A stretch of DNA of 64,000 nt from Saprospiraceae bacterium (GCA_016708265.1 JADJGA010000012.1:1027001-1091000), one strand, 5' to 3'. Counted from the stretch's first letter, positions 37,268 through 48,347 are shown. A program made the numbers and translations. The notes: generated by a model from the sequence alone, not told the origin.

Positions 37268-37332
37268 TTAAATGGAATAAACATTTAAGATAATTTGTGT
37301 TAAAGGTAAAAACCAATTTATAGAAAGTATTT

Positions 37333-38070
37333 TTATTCAATTCTATCGATTACCCACAATTTTGAATCTAAGTCTTTAAATCCCACTAATCCAATTTCTT
37401 TGGCAAAATATAATTCAGTTAACAATTTATTTTCAGATTTTAAAACACAATATACATTTTCAAATGATTTATTATTTAAAACGATTTTTTCTTTAAAGGA
37501 AGAATTATTAAAAGAAGTTAAGTTTTTAAATTCTTCTCCCAGCAATTCTTCATTTTTCTTAAAACTTGTTAAAATTTGTAAAGTAGTACTAGTATCAATA
37601 ATATTGTCAGTGGAGGTTTCAAATAATGAAAACATGCAAAATTCAACAATTTTGGGTATTTAAAAGAGTGAAAAGAAAATAAATTGTAATAAAAATTCAG
37701 ATTTAATACTTTACATGTAAAACTTACAGAATATTGTTCATTTATGAATTTGTATCTATTAGTATCACCTTCATCACACTCCAAATCAAAACTCCATTTG
37801 TTGAAACTATGAGATAATTCACCAAAAAGTGGTTCAAACATGATTTCTTCTTCTATATCATTTTTAAAGTATATTTTTTCTTTACCACTATAGCAGTTAA
37901 ATTCAAGTGTTTCTGGACTTAGGAAAACAGTGCCTAAATCAATTATTTCATTTTTGCAAGGAATGCTTGTAAAATTCGTTATTTCATCTGTTTTACCACA
38001 CCCTACAAGAGTTAATGTAAAAGGCAAAGATTATAAAATTAAATAGTTTGAATTTTGAATTAGTTTTCAT
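37333..38070 (-). CDS. Hypothetical lipoprotein (two frameshifts)
   Basis: About 245 residues when read from ATG 38070 (MKTNSKFKLFNFI…). An extra T near 38020 and an indel near 37650 break the frame. With these corrected the protein has a lipoprotein signal (LTLVGCG) and a beta-rich mature part of unknown family. It has several acidic loops, such as 'DLECDEGDTNRYKFINEQYSV'. It lies only 6 bp downstream of the 38077 gene and probably forms an operon with it. I do not recognise it. Confidence 0.5.
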
Positions 38071-38076
38071 AAAATA

Positions 38077-38715
38077 TTAGTATTCTTTATTTATTTCAAC
38101 TACCGGAGTAGGGTCATTCTCTTTTATCCTTTTTCTGCAAATTCTTTCAATCTCATAGACATCAGGAATCCCTGACAGATGGATCACTTCAGGAACATAT
38201 TCTGAAGGCCCATTTTTTCTGCTTACCATGTTTCCTGTACGCATTCTGAGTGATAGATTTCCTTTTTGCTCGGTACCGGTCACTTCTATATCTCCTGAGA
38301 ATTGTTCCCAGTCAATAGATCTGAGGTTACCATTATTAAATGCAATTAACCTTGTCGGTGTCCCTATAAAATACCCTCCTCTCACGAAGAGAGAAGCAGT
38401 GCCCCATGCCATAAAAATTATTCCTATTAGTACAAAAATACCAATTATAACTGCAGGGAGGATTATCGGGCTTAAATTGTCAGGACTTGCGGTGGTTGGG
38501 ACTCCATTGCTTTCAAAATTCACTTCCTGACCGAGGAACAATGGACCCAGAAAAGCTATGACAAATATCATCGAGAAAGCAGTCCATACTGCTCCAAATA
38601 GAATAAAAAACCAAGCTGACCTCAAGGGTTTTGCATGTGCTGCTTTAACTTCAAAATCAATTTCCTCAGATCCGATCATGTTTTTTAATGCTACGGGTAA
38701 TCCTCGTTCTTCCAT
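38077..38715 (-). CDS. Two-helix membrane protein with PH-like tail, unknown
   Basis: A 212-residue protein with two membrane helices at about 33-60 and 83-110 and a long polar loop between them. The C-terminal region ('GTPTRLIAFNNGNLRSIDWEQFSGDIEVTG', 'LSLRMRTGNMVSRK') has the strand spacing of bacterial PH-like (bPH) domains. No signal peptide is seen. The family is not recognised with certainty. A decayed duplicate of its C-terminus lies at 37202-37267. The frame is intact. Confidence 0.55.
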   Translation of the reverse strand: MEERGLPVALKNMIGSEEIDFEVKAAHAKPLRSAWFFILFGAVWTAFSMIFVIAFLGPLFLGQEVNFESNGVPTTASPDNLSPIILPAVIIGIFVLIGIIFMAWGTASLFVRGGYFIGTPTRLIAFNNGNLRSIDWEQFSGDIEVTGTEQKGNLSLRMRTGNMVSRKNGPSEYVPEVIHLSGIPDVYEIERICRKRIKENDPTPVVEINKEY

Positions 38716-38772
38716 AAATTGTTGAAATTAATTGATGATTTAAAAAATGCCTTTAATTTTTAATTTTTTACT

Positions 38773-39603
38773 TTAGAAAAACCAGGACAAAGTCAAATGA
38801 GCGGATAGATTGTAAGTGTGATCAAAACTTTCGATAAATAAGCTGGATAGTTTTGAATCCGGTTCCCATTGCTTTAAACTGTAGCTTGCTGAAAGTGATA
38901 CTTTGAATGGATTTACCCTCACTCCAAGATGGCCAATAAGGCCATAATCTATCTGATTGATATATAATTCGTTTTCTAAAACTTCCTCTGGTGCTATCAG
39001 AATATATTTAACCTTTCTTTCTTCATTATAAGTTTCGTCAGGAAAGGGAAATCCATAGTTTTCATATTTTATAGAATAATCAGTTATCTCTTTTCCGCTC
39101 AGGCCATATCCTAAAAATCCACCTGCTCCGATCTCAACAAGGTTGGCAATGGTTATTGTAGGTATCAATGATGCTTCGATATAAGCAAGTTTTGTTGTTA
39201 TGCTGCCATCTGCTGTGATTTTTCCATCTGACTGGACAGTATCACTTTTAAGTATGTCATCTATCCATTTGCTCATGTCTATTTTGTCGCCTTTCTCCTT
39301 GTACATTATGTTCATCTGCATTGAAAAAGACCTTGACATCCTCCAATCCACAGACAAGCCTGCTGCTGGTACAATCCTGAAGCTGAATGAAGGAGGAGGT
39401 GTAATACTATTGTAATCATAACGGCATGTTGAAAGACCGGCTCCTGCAGTTATGCCGATAAAGAATTTTTTGTCAGAATCATCATTTGACAAAGATGAAT
39501 AAGCTGTTTTAAAACCTGAATTGTAACTGTATTGACCACAAATAACGTTAATACCAGAGGCTAACAGTATTAAAACTATAATTGATTTTTGCAAGGATTT
39601 CAT
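38773..39603 (-). CDS. Outer-membrane beta-barrel protein (PorT-type)
   Basis: A 276-residue protein with a signal peptide (cleavage near VICG) and alternating amphipathic strands ending in Trp-Phe-Phe. 'FFIGITAGAGLSTCRYDY' begins the barrel and the last strand is 'YNLSAHLTLSWFF'. This is the pattern of the outer-membrane beta-barrel (PorT/OmpW-like) domain common in Bacteroidota. The function is unknown. The frame is intact, in contrast to the next genes. Confidence 0.7.
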   Translation of the reverse strand: MKSLQKSIIVLILLASGINVICGQYSYNSGFKTAYSSLSNDDSDKKFFIGITAGAGLSTCRYDYNSITPPPSFSFRIVPAAGLSVDWRMSRSFSMQMNIMYKEKGDKIDMSKWIDDILKSDTVQSDGKITADGSITTKLAYIEASLIPTITIANLVEIGAGGFLGYGLSGKEITDYSIKYENYGFPFPDETYNEERKVKYILIAPEEVLENELYINQIDYGLIGHLGVRVNPFKVSLSASYSLKQWEPDSKLSSLFIESFDHTYNLSAHLTLSWFF

Positions 39604-39674
39604 ATTTATTTGTTTTTTGATTAAAAAGAAAGTTTAAGATAAATGTTTTTAAATGATTGAAATTGCTGACTTGA

Positions 39675-40262
39675 TTAATCCCATCTTGAATAAAGCGCTT
39701 TATATTCTACTTTAATATAACTGTTTTTTATCCAATCTTCTGCCTGAAGAATGTTATCAAAAAATAAGGGTGTATATTCAGCTTTACAAATTAATGCATA
39801 CTCTACAGGGACCATCTTTTGGAAGCCCATCTGCAATTACAATTGTATGATTAACATAAAGTTCTGTATCTGTTTTTCTGGCAAAAACTTTTGAAAAAAG
39901 ACGATTTCTCATTTTTTTCCTTTTATGTTTTCAATTTTATAAATTTCCAAATTATAAGCATAAGGCCTTGGAATACCAGGTTTTTCAACAATGTTTACTT
40001 TTAAATCAATAAAACCAAAAGGACAAACATTTTCCAATTTAAATAAGGAATTCGTGTTTAAGCTTCTTTCAAAACAAAAATATATCGTATACCTATTATC
40101 TTGATCTTTAATAGCCACAGCAGGATTATTTGACGGTGTCCAGATTTTAGATTCATTACTTGTGTATTGGCAATGTTCTTCGTCTTCAAATAGGTCACAA
40201 CCATTCATAGATAGTGATAAAACTAGAAAAAAGAAGAAATAATTTAAATATTTAATTTTCAT
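39675..40262 (-). CDS. Tandem lipoprotein paralogue, copy 1 (two frameshifts)
   Basis: The first of three tandem related lipoproteins. Read from ATG 40262 through indels near 39910 (A7) and near 39800, it gives about 195 residues ending in 'YSRWD'. It has a signal with lipobox (SMNGC) followed by 'DLFEDEEHC' and 'YTSNESKIWTPSNNPAVA', as in copies 2 and 3. A second conserved block, 'ARKTDTELYVNHTIVI', lies near residue 125. Cysteines of the N-terminal block and 'ENVC' could form a disulfide. The family is not recognised. The spacer to copy 2 is 70 bp. Confidence 0.6.
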
Positions 40263-40332
40263 AATTATGGGTTTGTAGTTTTATTTTTAAGGTCAAATTT
40301 TATTATTAATATAATTTTCATCAGTGATTTTT

Positions 40333-40939
40333 TTAGTCCCATTTTACGAAATTTGCTTTGTATTCTACTTTTACAATATTATTTTTAGCCCATTCTTCAG
40401 CTTCTAACAAATCAGAGAAATTACTATAATCAAAATTAGCATAACACACTGCTGTGTACTCTCTGGGGCCCTCTTCAAGAAGTCCATCTAATGGTACTAC
40501 GTAATCAACATAAAGCTCTGTATCTGTTTTTCTTACAAACTTTTTTTCTCCAAATAAATCTAGAATTTTTTTTCCTTTCACTACTTTAATTTGATAAACA
40601 GCAAAGTTATAGACAAAAGGCTTAGTATCTATGAAAAGTTTTTCAACTATATTCACTTTAAAATCAATGACGCCTACTGGACAGGAATTTTCTATTTTAA
40701 ATAAACTATTCACCCCACTCGTTCTGTTAAATGCAAAGTAAACATTATAGTAGTCTGCTTTATAATCAGGCGATTCAATGTTTCCATAGTCTGCCACTGC
40801 AGGATTATTTCCTGGAGTCCATATTTTAGATTCATTACTTGTGTACAGGCAATGTTCTTCATCTCCGAAAAGATCGCAACCAGTCAAGGATAATGATAAA
40901 ACTAAAAAAAAAGAAATAAATTAAGTATTTAAATTTCAT
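40333..40939 (-). CDS. Tandem lipoprotein paralogue, copy 2 (frameshift in signal peptide)
   Basis: The best preserved copy of the triplet, about 202 residues. The signal peptide is broken by a T9 run near 40905; corrected, it reads MKFKYLIYFF… LTGC. The mature part opens with 'DLFGDEEHCLYTSNESKIWTP', then 'GVNSLFKIENSCPVGVIDFKVNIVEK', 'FVRKTDTELYVDYVVPLDG' and the end 'WAKNNIVKVEYKANFVKWD'. It is beta-rich with four mature cysteines in all copies. Function unknown. It most likely arose by tandem duplication, because the spacers on both sides are 70 bp and similar in sequence. Confidence 0.62.
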
Positions 40940-41009
40940 GATCATGGATTTATTGTGTTATTTTGAGAGTCAAATTTTAGTTTCATTATGATATTTTTCA
41001 GATAATTTT

Positions 41010-41590
41010 CTATTCCCACTTTACGAAATTTGCTTTGAATTCCACTTCTTGTATACTATATTTTGCCCATTCTTCTGCTCCAAATAAATCGGGAAAATCT
41101 TTATCAAGAAAAGTAGCATAACAAGTTACTCCATATTCCCTTGGCCATCTTCAAGCAATCCATCCAAAGCTATTAAATAATTTGCATAGAGCTCTGAATC
41201 TGTTTTTCTGATAAATTTTTGATTTTGCATAAAGATTTTTAATCTTTTTCCTTTTACATTTTTAATTTCGTAAATTGATAACCAATAAATCAATGGCTTT
41301 TTATATAAAGGTATTCAAATATATTCACCCTTAAATCAATGACACCAATTGGGCAAACATTTTTCAATTCTGAATAAACTATTTAAGTTAAAACTTCTTT
41401 CAAATGCAAAATAAATATACCAATTGTCCGGATATTTTCTGGCAACTGCAGGATTTTTGAAGGTGTCCAGTACTTAGATTCATTACTTGTGTACTGGCAA
41501 TGTTCTTCATCTTCAAAAGATCACAACCGGGAAATCCTAATATACAACAAAGAAGAAAAAAACAAATAGAGGAGGAAAATGATTTTTCAT
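41010..41590 (-). CDS. Tandem lipoprotein paralogue, copy 3 (at least five frameshifts)
   Basis: The third copy, about 195 residues when read through. The N-terminus MKNHFPPLF… GFPGC and the following 'DEEHCQYTSNESKYWTPS' align with copies 1 and 2, and the end 'VEFKANFVKWE' matches copy 2. Missing bases lie in T4 near 41517, A5 near 41452 and A5 near 41365, among others. The protein sequence is conserved across each break, so sequence error is more likely than decay, although the number of breaks is high. No stand-alone ORF of useful size is visible here without correction. Confidence 0.55.
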
Positions 41591-41763
41591 TAGCAGGGTA
41601 TTTTTAATAAATAAAAATCAAACAACACCTATCTCCGGAAAAATAAAATCAGTGAATTCAGTCTTAAATTCTCCTACACAAAATTAAAATAAATAAAAGC
41701 AGAATTGATTTATTTTATCAGGAAATAGCAATTAAGTATTAATCTAAATAATATAGATAGGAT

Positions 41764-42401
41764 CTATATTTTTTCAATGACTTCAATGAGTTCTGCAAGG
41801 GATTGTGGTCCGTCCAATTCGTGAGTTTGATTGATAATTATTTTGGGAACTCCACGTACATTGTATTTTTTTGAAAATTCAGGGAAGGATCCTGCTTCAA
41901 TTGCTTCACAAATTATTTGGAATTAAAAATGCGATAGATTGGCCATTTATAACTGCATCAGGACAATTCGGGCAGGTAGGAGTGACAAAAATCTGGATGT
42001 GAACCGGAGAAATTATTTTTTTTATCCTTGAAAGCAAGGATTCACTTATCTCTTTTCTAATACCGGAAGCTTGTTTTATCGCAGATATGAGTGAATGAAC
42101 TTCATAACCAGATGGGATACCATAAAACCTCACCCCGGTTGTATCTTCATCTTTTTTCAGGATCAAAATAGCAGGAACTCTGAGAATATTGAATTTTTCA
42201 AATTGTTGTCTGCTCATTTTCTGTGTCATAAACTGTGAGGATATTTTGGATTTAATCCGGAAATTTCGTTCCAAGTACTGAATTGTGTCCTTACAGGTTC
42301 TGCAGCCTGAATCACTTTTAAGGCAAAATATTCACATCTTCTATCAATTCACCGATCATGTCAGAAAGCTGTTGCCTGATATTGTCATTTAAAAATTTCA
42401 T
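41764..42401 (-). CDS. Glutaredoxin-like protein with two CXXC sites (three frameshifts)
   Basis: A tandem thioredoxin-fold protein like archaeal/bacterial protein disulfide oxidoreductases, about 212 residues when read through. The first redox site is in 'GCRTCKD' and the second in 'FVTPTCPNCPDAV'. 'VRFYGIPSGYEVHSLISAI' and the cis-Pro segments 'LRVPAILIL' and 'RGVPKIIIN' complete the pattern. Indels lie near 42325, near 42255 and near 41925. The family reduces or exchanges disulfides in the cytoplasm. The gene is alone, divergent from the AI-2E transporter. Confidence 0.75.
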
Positions 42402-42553
42402 AGTTCTTCAGTTGTTTATTTTGATCTGTTTTCACAATCATGTCATTAGTTTTGCAAATATGGACAAAAATATTTAGTTGATTATAATTTATTTTTAGTA
42501 AAATTGATAAAGTTCAAGAAGCTTATTACCTTAGCATTCTCAAAAATTGACAG

Positions 42554-43653
42554 ATGAGGTTAAAATCAACAAATCAGATCATAGCCGCAATACTTTCAAT
42601 AAGCATCTTGCTGTTTGTATATTTTATATGATGAATATAATTCTCTATTTCATCTGGCATGGGTATTTTCGATGATGGGCATGCCGATCATGAATTTCAT
42701 AATGGAGAAACTGAAATTCAAAAGTTGAAATTTGGAAGCAGTCTCGGTGCTGTTATAGTAATTCTGATATTTTTATTGATGTTTTCACTGTTTTTTGTTA
42801 TCATTTTGCCGCCGTTACTGCATCAGATCGATGTTCTGACTCATCTCGACTATAATCTTGTATTTGAACCTCTTCAAAACCATTTGATCAGGCCAGGAAA
42901 TTTCTGATCGAATATAACATAGTAAAGCCCGACGATCTTGAATCTTCAAAAGCCAGGGAACTGATTTTCAAGACTTTCAATTTTGATAAAATTTCAGGTA
43001 TTTTTTCTAACCTTTTCAATCTTGCAAGCAATTTTCTGGTCAGGTTCGGATCGACAATTTTTATAACATTCTTTTTCTGAAGGACCACAGGATGTTTACA
43101 AACATCATCATATCATTAGTGCCTGAGAAATACACAGATCAGATAACCTTGATAATAAACGAAATAAGCAGCCTGTTGAGAAGATATTTCAGCGGCATCG
43201 CGCTTCAGATGCTTCATTTTGTTTCTGTTTGTATATATTGTTTTGACCCTGTTCGGCATAAAAGATGCACTCATTATTGCCTTTTTTGCTGCTTTATTAA
43301 ATCTTATCCCTTACATCGGCCCGGTAATGGGTGCTGCGTTTGGTGTGCTTATTGTTTTTACAAGCAATATAGGTTTTGATTTTTACAGTGTGATTTTAAA
43401 CAGGATCATTATTGTCGGTGTCACATTTATGGCTATGCAGACTCTTGATAATTACATAATTCAGCCATCCATATATTCTGATAAAATCAGGGCACATCCT
43501 CTTGAGATTTTCGTTGTGATCCTTGTCGGTGCCAAAGTTTATGGAATGGTCGGTATGGTCTTAGCTATTCCTGTTTTTATTATTTTAAGGGCAATAGCCA
43601 AGGTTTTCTTCAGTCACATAAGGGCAGTTCAGAAAATCACCAATGAAGATTAA
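42554..43653 (+). CDS. AI-2E family transporter (PerM-like; several frameshifts)
   Basis: An eight-helix membrane protein of the AI-2E exporter/permease family, about 365 residues when read through from ATG 42554 (MRLKSTNQIIAAIL). Typical segments are 'LIPYIGPVMGAAFGVLI', 'DNYIIQPSIYSDKIRAHPLEIFVVILVGAKVYGMVGMVLAIPV'. At least four indels break the frame (near 42629, 42715, 42890, 43075 and 43210). The substrate is not fixed; members export autoinducer-2 or sodium. Its stop overlaps the convergent TonB receptor stop by 4 bp. Confidence 0.8.
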
Positions 43654-45851
43654 AAATCAAATTTAATCCCCAATGCCGGCAAAACCGGAAGCTGGTCAAC
43701 TCTTTCCTTATTAATCCTGTCAAGGTAGAATATGTTTGCCCTATTGTATACATTTACTATACTTGCAGTTAGATCTCAGCAGATATAGATTTAGAAAAAT
43801 GAATCGGTTTTTGCATGGAAATATCAAGCCTGTGATAATATGGAAGTCTGCCTCCGTTCCTTTCTCCAGAATAAATTATTCCGATTTCATCAGGATTGAC
43901 TGTAGAATAGTCCGTGTCGACTCCTTCTTCGAAAAACATCTGATTATAAAATCCCTGAGTTTTTGTAAACGGGAATCCGGAACCAAGATTCCAACGGACA
44001 GCAACTTGCCAGGAATTATCTTTACCAAAGTTATAGTTAGTCATGAAATTGATATTGTGTCTGCGGTCATAAACAGGCGGATATATCTGTTCTCCATCAT
44101 TCCTGTCAACAAATCCAAGAGAATATGTGAGCCAAATATAAATTTTTGGTGTTTCATATTTTGTTGAAAAATCTATACCATAAGCTTTTCCGGTTTCAAC
44201 CACAAAATTAGGGTCAGTGTTTTTCTTTTATTCCGGTTTATCACTGCCAGTTGTTCAAAATTCTTGTAGTAGGTTTCTATATTGAATTCAATACGGTTGT
44301 TCAAATCATACTCAAATCCGAGTACCGCATGAGAAGCTTTCTGAAGTTTATCATTTATGTTTTTTCCTTCTACATAGGAATATAAAGTCTCTTCAGGGCT
44401 TGAAATAAAACCGATAAAATAATTTACGACATCCTTATCATTGGTAGTACTTAGTATGTTCTGGCTATATTTTCCTGCACTTCCTTTTATTCGGAATTTA
44501 TTGGTAAAATTATACTTGAAACTCAATCTTGGTTCAGGTACAATTACACCAAGGGAAGCATAGTAATTGACCCTTATACCCGGTTCTAAAAGCAATCTTT
44601 TAAAATTCTTCCTGAATTTAAGATAAGCAGCTAAATTGGTAGTATTTTGAAATTCCCTGATAGTCTGATTAAAGAAATTATTAAATACGAAATCCGTATG
44701 AACTGTATTGATATCAAATCCATAATCGAATTTATAGGTATCAGAGAAATAAGTAAAATTGAAATTTGTGGTGAAATCTGTTATTGTACTGTACCTTTCT
44801 TTTGAACTCAGGTCTGTGATCCTGGTATCATAGGCCGAATAACCAAACAGGGCATCTAAAATCAGATTGCTTGTACCAGGTACTATCCTGAAGTTTAGCC
44901 CTCCGCCATAATTGTTCCACGACAGGTCAGTAACTTTAGGATTGATGTAATTGTCCTGAAAATTAAAACCAAATGCATTGATCTTACTTCCTCCTCCAAG
45001 GACTTTTGAAGTCCGGTCTATTAATGAATTTTTTCCGGTCAGCAAAAATGATCCACTGAAGTTTTTTTCATCCCTCAGTTTAAAAAAGGGACCTTCAATC
45101 AGTGCTTTGGCCATGAACGGATTTGCAGATACATGGCCTGCCAGGTGCTTTCTGTTGCCATCTTTTGTCTTTATATTTACAATAGCGGATATCCTTCCAC
45201 CATATTCTGCATTGAAACCCCCTGTGTGTATATCTACATTCTGTATTGCTTCAGTTTCAAAAACCGAAAAGGAACCTATAAAATGAAAGGGGTTGATTAT
45301 GGTCAGACCGTCTAAAGTGATCTTATTTTGTACAGGAGATCCACCTCTTATAAATATCTGTCCACCCTGATCTCCCGTTGAGATAATTCCGGGCATAACC
45401 TGCAGGTATTGCACCAGGTCGGCAGACCCTCCAACAGACGGCATCGCTTTCAATTGCTTTGGAGTTACCTGTATCTTTGAGATTTGGGTCTCGTTTTGCC
45501 TGCGTTGTTTGTTTGCTGTAATATCAACAGATTGCAGATTCACTCCGGCAGTTTTGAGGAGTATTTTCTGATAAATAGTCTGACCACTTTTAATCTCAAA
45601 ATTATATACAAATGTTTCATATCCAAGGAAACTGATCCTCAGTTCATGACTACCGGGCTTAAGGTTTGAAATGCTGAAAAATCCTTCTATATCGGTTGTT
45701 GTCCGTGGAGTATCATCATCCAGATAAACATTTGCGTATATTATTGTTTCTCCCGTTTCATCATCATAAACATTCCCCCTGATTGATGTTTGTTGTGCTA
45801 AGGTAATAAATGAAAAACAGAAAACAGAAAAGTAAAAACAGAGTTTTTCAT
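43650..45851 (-). CDS. TonB-dependent receptor, FecA-like (several frameshifts)
   Basis: About 734 residues when read from ATG 45851. It has a signal peptide (broken by T5 near 45818), a carboxypeptidase-regulatory-like domain (about 22-110, with 'SIRGNVYDDETGETIIYANV'), a plug domain (about 120-240, 'LQVMPGIISTGDQGGQIFIRGG') and a 22-strand barrel ending in 'LPALGIKFDF'. Further breaks lie near 44215 (A5) and near 43770. It imports a ligand across the outer membrane with TonB energy; the ligand is unknown. It is convergent with the AI-2E gene. The gene upstream encodes a GWxTD protein. Confidence 0.82.
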
Positions 45852-45894
45852 CGATATGTTTTTTACTGGATTTTCAATTTTAACAGCTAAGCGA

Positions 45895-47373
45895 TTATTT
45901 AAATTCTTCCCAAATCTTCACAGCATTGTTGTCAAAACTATTCCTCAGAGAATTGTAAAATTCCTGTATCTGGGCAGGTTGCATATTTACAATGCTGGAA
46001 TCATTCCTTTTACTATAAAGGTCATAAAACCATTTAGGATTATTTTTTTCACCGATACATGTCGAATGAAGTAATTCATAATCATTGTGAGCAAGTGAAG
46101 GAATGTAGAAAATAAATCTAACGTTTTTTTGCTTTCCCTGATCTATGTGATCATAAAACCATATTTCATAGGGTGGGGCAGTAGGTTCACTTTCGCGGGT
46201 AACAAGATCAGTTGGCATCCCATACTTTAAATAAATATATCCTCTGTCTGTTTCAAAACCGTATCCAACCTGCGATCTATATGTTTTGTCGACAGCATAG
46301 GCATATTTCATGTATTGGTTATAGGCTGTTTCAGGTGAAATGCCATTTTTTCAAACCAGTATCTCCAAAGGAAATATTTGCCTTCAGAATACTTTTTTAT
46401 CAGTAATTATGCTGTTAAGTGCATCTGATTGTGAACCTGATATTATAGGAACTATTGCTTTAAGCGAATATAACAGACTGTCATTACTCAAATTATGAAC
46501 AAATGAATTTTCAAAGCTTCTGGATGCATTATTTGTTTCATTTCCACCTACTGGATTGCTCCTCTGGAAATTTATTGATGAAGAAAGCCGTGAAACACCG
46601 AACTGGTCAAATATTTCAGCTTTAAGATGATAATTGCCGGAAGTCAATCCTTTAATATCAAGTTTTGTTAGTACCGGAACAAGTTCTCCGGGATTCAGTG
46701 CCAGTTGCTTAACTATGAGTTCTTTTGAATTCTCATTTCTGAATTCTGAATTAATACTTAGCTTCAATTTACTGCCTTTCGGCATATCTTGTGCATTATA
46801 AATCTCAAAATATATTCCAAGGGTATCAATGCTTTTCGGCAGGAAACTGAATAGAGTCGGCTCGAGATAATAGCCATTCTTGACAAAGGGATTTGAAGAG
46901 TCACTATTTTTTTCAATTTTGGCAAGTAGCTGAAAATCAGATATACTTAATTTCTCACTGAAATTCACTGAAAAATTAAAGGAACTATAATAAGTATTTT
47001 CTACAAAATTGAGATCTTTTGCTTCAACAGAAAGCTCATATTTGCCATTTTCTATTTTAAACCTTCTGATATCAATGAAATCCTTCGCATTGTCACCCTC
47101 AGGACTGTTCAGGACGAATTTTTCAAAATTGTAAATTTGACTATCTTTTTTTATTAATATGGTCAGTTCTACAGATGCTTGTTTTTTTAAACTTGCAAGG
47201 TCTTTAAAGGTCACAGTATTTCCGAGTACCTGTAAATAAACTTCTAGGTATTTTGAATTTTTATAATTAAATGCTGCTTTATTTACACTTATATCAAGTG
47301 AATAAAGTGAGATGGTCAAGAAAAAAAAATATAGTACTAAAATATATTTCGAAGATAGTAATGATGATTTCAT
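45895..47373 (-). CDS. GWxTD domain protein (two frameshifts)
   Basis: About 493 residues when read through A6 runs near 46390 and 46345, both one base short. There is a signal peptide, an N-terminal beta-sandwich region (about 25-300), then the GWxTD domain, whose core here reads GYGFETDRGYIYLKYGMP, with Phe for the usual Trp. 'YEIWFYDHIDQG' follows. GWxTD proteins are exported and of unknown function, and occur in Bacteroidota and related phyla. It lies 2 bp downstream of the lipocalin-like gene, so they share a transcript. Confidence 0.8.
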
Positions 47374-47375
47374 GA

Positions 47376-47749
47376 TCAGGATTTTGACAGCACTAAATGA
47401 AAATGAGTTTCGTTAATTACAAACTGAAAAGTCATAGTATCCTTTTCAATATTAACAACGTTTAAAACCGGTAATATGTCATCGGTTAAAATCATTTTTT
47501 TTGTAATTTAAAATTGGTTTTTATTAAATCACCGGTAATATTAGTCTCGAGTGAGTCATTATTCCAAATCCTGATATATCCATCTTCAAATGTTGAGGTG
47601 GGTCTTCCGTTTCTGCTTGCATTCACTATGTTCCAGTTACCCTGTATTTCGGAATTGAGATCACTCCAGGAACATGCTGCCAACATTACTGTAACAGTGA
47701 TTGTCACAAGTATCTTTGATTTGTGTTTAAATACCATTTGAATAAGCAA
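47376..47749 (-). CDS. Lipocalin-like small lipoprotein (one frameshift)
   Basis: About 124 residues after adding one A to an A8 run near 47505. It has a signal with lipobox (MLAAC), then a lipocalin-type start 'IQGNWNIVNASRNG' and strands 'GYIRIWNNDSLETNITG', ending 'FVINETHFHLVLSKS'. Small lipocalin-like lipoproteins bind hydrophobic molecules; no ligand can be named. The gene ends 2 bp before the GWxTD gene starts. Confidence 0.62.
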
Positions 47750-47833
47750 TAGTTACAGTAATAAACATAATAATATTCAAACTGTTGCACAAGGAGAGCA
47801 AAACTTAAATATTAAATGTCAATTTATTAAAAT

Positions 47834-47863
47834 AAAAAGAGCTTACTATTGCAAGCTCTTTTT
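47834..47863 (-). terminator. Intrinsic terminator of the BON-LysM gene
   Basis: An 11-bp inverted repeat (47834-47844 with 47853-47863, 8-nt loop) is flanked by an A run and a T run. It lies 20 bp after the stop of the gene at 47883 on the minus strand and could also work on the plus strand. Confidence 0.75.
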
Positions 47864-47882
47864 TTAACATTTGTATTTCGAA

Positions 47883-48347
47883 TTAATCTTTTAGTGCAGG
47901 TATCCTCAGTACTTGTCCGGGATAAATCAGATTTACATCTTTCAACATAGGTTTGTTAGCTTCAAAAATGATGTTGTATTTCATAGCATCACCATAATGC
48001 ATTTTTTGAAATTTTAGATAATGAATCTCCGCTTTTGACTTCATAGAATACAGCTTCAGGTTCAGGAACAATCACATTGATCTCGTCAGTAACTGTTGCT
48101 ACACCCTCAACATTGCCGAGCGTAAGAATTACCTTTTCCCTTACTTCCTGTGATTCAACCGTTCCGAATACTTTTACATTATCACCCTCAATATCGACAT
48201 CGAAATCTGTAATAGGCAATCCAAGTCCAAGAACTGCTTCTTTTAAAGCTATGATCCTGTCAATTTTTACCTCTTCTTCGTTTTTTTTCAGCTTTTTTTG
48301 CCAAAAAGTTTTGCACCTGCATTTTTTAGAAATGAAAATAATCCCAT
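47883..48347 (-). CDS. BON-LysM protein, YgaU-like (frameshifts)
   Basis: About 154 residues when read from ATG 48347 (MGLFSFLKNAGAKLFG, as in YgaU). The A7 and A8 runs near 48290 and 48280 and one A6 run near 48005 break the frame. The BON domain (about 35-100, 'DRIIALKEAVLGLGLPITDFDVDIEGDNVKVFGTV') is followed by a LysM domain ('YEVKSGDSLSKISK… YGDAMKYN… ANKPMLKD… YPGQVLRIP'). E. coli YgaU (Kbp) binds potassium; a role in peptidoglycan or ion sensing is inferred here. A terminator follows. Confidence 0.85.

Noticed and set aside
37090..37332. A separate small gene between the DUF4332 gene and the lipoprotein
   Set aside because: Only the 21-codon tail resembles a protein; there is no start codon or upstream coding sequence.
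41010..41590. Copy 3 of the lipoprotein triplet as a decayed pseudogene
   Set aside because: Residues are conserved right across each break and each break is a one-base homopolymer change, as elsewhere in this stretch; I keep it as a gene with likely sequence errors, though a pseudogene cannot be excluded.
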